8,269 bases of DNA, from NCBI GenBank assembly GCA_018971745.1, contig JAGXAD010000026.1, forward strand, positions 1-8,269, written 5' to 3'. The notes below the pieces were generated by a model, which did no database searches, was not told where the DNA came from, and was given only the letters and a program-made list of their open reading frames with translations. Shown piece after piece: positions 7,401 through 8,269 of this stretch (within the stretch, counting starts at the first letter, position 1; each line of letters starts with the position of its first letter). The stretch comes from Patescibacteria group bacterium. GTDB lineage: Bacteria; Patescibacteriota; Minisyncoccia; Sungbacterales; GWA2-42-14. Position numbers and translations under genes: made by a program.

Positions 7401-8135
7401 TTTCTGAATCGCCTCGCTGTTTTCAATTTCATGCTCAAGCTGCGAGCGCAATGCCTGCATGTCAACCCGCTCTAAAATGTGTTTCAGAACTTCGGCGCCG
7501 ATGCCGGCCTCAAATACTTCGCCGTATTTCATGCTTAAACGATGATACTCAACTTCCGAAAGCACGCGCAACATGCGCAAACTTTTCAGTTCCTCTTTCG
7601 CGATTTCTTTTCCGTCTTTCAATTCACTCAATTCCGATTTCGTCATTTTTGACGACTTGCTTTTGAACTCGCGCTCAATTTCCTCCAGCGCCTCAGTGCG
7701 CTTCGCATCGTCAATGTTCGTGATGATGTACCCGCCGAAATAAATCACTTTTTCCAAATTCACGACCGACATGTCCAAAAGAAGTCCAATTTTTGAAGGC
7801 ACGCCCCGCAAAAACCAGATGTGCGATACGGGTGACGCAAGCTTAATGTGTCCCATGCGCTCTCTGCGCACCACGGCGCGCGTTACTTCAACCCCGCACT
7901 TGTCGCAGATGATTCCTTTGTAGCGGATGCGGCGGTATTTTCCGCAATAGCACTCGTAATCCTTGGTTGGTCCGAAAATGCGCTCGTCAAACAAGCCGTC
8001 TTTTTCCGGCTTTTGCGAACGATAATTAATCGTCTCGGGCTTCGTCACCTCGCCGTGCGACCACGACAAAATATCCTCGGGTGAGGCAAGTTTCAAAACG
8101 ATGGCTTCAAAATCCTGTACGCGCTGATTTTCCAT
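4407..8135 (-). CDS. rpoC: DNA-directed RNA polymerase subunit beta' (RpoC)
   Basis: RpoC is the catalytic large subunit of RNA polymerase, working with RpoB, RpoA and sigma. The 1242-residue protein is complete. The N-terminal zinc site has C62, C64, C77 and C80. The active-site motif NADFDGDQM (492-500) supplies the magnesium ligands D494, D496 and D498. The second zinc site has C855, C929, C936 and C939. The bridge helix lies around [26 protein letters not shown] (from 807). The trigger-loop region contains [20 protein letters not shown] (from 953) and runs straight on, so the large E. coli insertion is absent. The C-terminus ends [17 protein letters not shown], as in the family. Two lysine-rich stretches (about 604-616 and 1042-1063) look lineage-specific. 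The SGARG motif is SKARG here (769-773). The ATG at 8135 gives the usual N-terminus but has no Shine-Dalgarno site. The divergent plus-strand gene means rpoB is not immediately upstream. Confidence 0.99.
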   Translation of the reverse strand: [1242 protein letters not shown]

Positions 8136-8164
8136 TTGACTTTATTTTATAGATATGCTACGCT
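8136..8164 (+). promoter_or_regulatory. Sigma-70-type promoter of the right-edge small gene
   Basis: TTGACT (8136-8141) is followed by a 17-bp spacer and TACGCT (8159-8164), with an extended -10 TG at 8156-8157. Both hexamer spacing and TG position match the promoter at 3768-3796, including a shared AGATATG run before the -10. Predicted +1 is about 8171, the first base of a hairpin. The -35 box abuts the rpoC start codon. Confidence 0.65.
8144..8151 (-). promoter_or_regulatory. Candidate -10 box for rpoC
   Basis: The minus strand reads TATAAAAT at 8151 to 8144, eight bases before the rpoC ATG. Taking TATAAA or TAAAAT as the -10 puts +1 within a few bases of the ATG, so the mRNA would be leaderless or nearly so. 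I found no convincing -35 box, and transcription could also arrive from further upstream. Confidence 0.4.
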
Positions 8165-8170
8165 GTTTTT

Positions 8171-8186
8171 GTAGGAATTCTCCTAC
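8171..8186 (+). promoter_or_regulatory. 5'-terminal mRNA stem-loop upstream of the right-edge gene
   Basis: GTAGGA (8171-8176) pairs perfectly with TCCTAC (8181-8186) over a 4-base loop and begins at the predicted transcription start. There is no T-run after it. It occupies the same place as the hairpin at 3806-3835 but has a different sequence, so the structure rather than the bases appears conserved. Confidence 0.6.
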
Positions 8187-8193
8187 ACATACA

Positions 8194-8208
8194 TCTTTGA
8201 AAAGGAGA
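8194..8208 (+). promoter_or_regulatory. Second copy of the conserved leader with Shine-Dalgarno site
   Basis: TCTTTGAAAAGGAGA is identical to 3851-3865. AAGGAG at 8202-8207 is eight bases from the ATG at 8216 but only three from the out-of-frame ATG at 8211, which decides the start in favour of 8216. Confidence 0.85.
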
Positions 8209-8215
8209 GAATGAC

Positions 8216-8269
8216 ATGGCGTGTCCAATCTGCGAAAGAGTCTACTGCGATCACACTCCGGATGAACGC
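8216..8269 (+). CDS. Start of a small cysteine-rich protein (5' end only)
   Basis: Only 18 codons are in the window: MACPICERVYCDHTPDER. The CPIC pair followed by YCDH resembles the first half of a zinc-binding ribbon or knuckle, but the remaining ligands, if any, lie beyond the edge. No family can be named. The promoter, 5' hairpin and strong Shine-Dalgarno leader all support a genuine gene start here. It is divergent from rpoC with 80 bp between the start codons. The alternative frame from 8211 (MTWRVQSAKE) is badly spaced from the ribosome site and looks unlike a protein start. Confidence 0.65.
   Translation, partial: MACPICERVYCDHTPDER

Noticed and set aside
7000..7666. Overlapping plus-strand frames of about 135 codons in rpoC
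   Set aside because: They are shadows of a highly conserved part of rpoC, with no initiation signals and no recognisable protein features.

Overview
The window is a compact bacterial chromosomal segment carrying core information-processing and division genes. The genetic code is standard: the complete genes end in TAA or TAG. The organism is most likely a small-genome bacterium of the Patescibacteria/Candidate Phyla Radiation type, perhaps Parcubacteria-like. This is inference. It rests on the compact RpoC (no large trigger-loop insertion), a four-to-five-helix FtsK with a short linker, unrecognised small proteins and the near absence of Shine-Dalgarno sites before the large genes. No rRNA, tRNA, CRISPR array or recognisable transposase was seen.

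Layout from left to right. Bases 1-923 are the start of recA on the minus strand, whose 3' end lies outside the window. Bases 924-1116 are intergenic and hold a 152-bp inverted-repeat element (951-1102) with two internal hairpins. Bases 1117-1464 (minus) encode a membrane-anchored protein with one Ig-like beta-sandwich domain. Bases 1489-3720 (minus) encode the DNA translocase FtsK; the two genes are 24 bp apart and probably co-transcribed. Bases 3721-3873 are a divergent promoter region. Bases 3874-4161 (plus) encode an unrecognised 95-residue protein, followed by a rho-independent terminator at 4203-4240. Bases 4265-4413 form a second long imperfect inverted repeat (149 bp) that includes the rpoC stop codon. 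Bases 4407-8135 (minus) are the complete rpoC, RNA polymerase beta'. Bases 8136-8215 are a second divergent promoter region. Bases 8216-8269 (plus) are the start of another small protein with a cysteine-rich N-terminus.

The most interesting signal is regulatory. The two small plus-strand genes, about 4.3 kb apart and unrelated in protein sequence, are preceded by the same composite: TTGACW, 17-bp spacer with an extended -10 TG, TANNNT, then a hairpin at or near the predicted mRNA 5' end, then the identical 15-mer TCTTTGAAAAGGAGA containing the Shine-Dalgarno site. By contrast, the four minus-strand genes (recA, the Ig-like gene, ftsK, rpoC) have no Shine-Dalgarno site. For ftsK the -10 lies so close to the ATG that the mRNA should be leaderless. 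This suggests two initiation modes side by side. No new enzymatic or defence system is visible.
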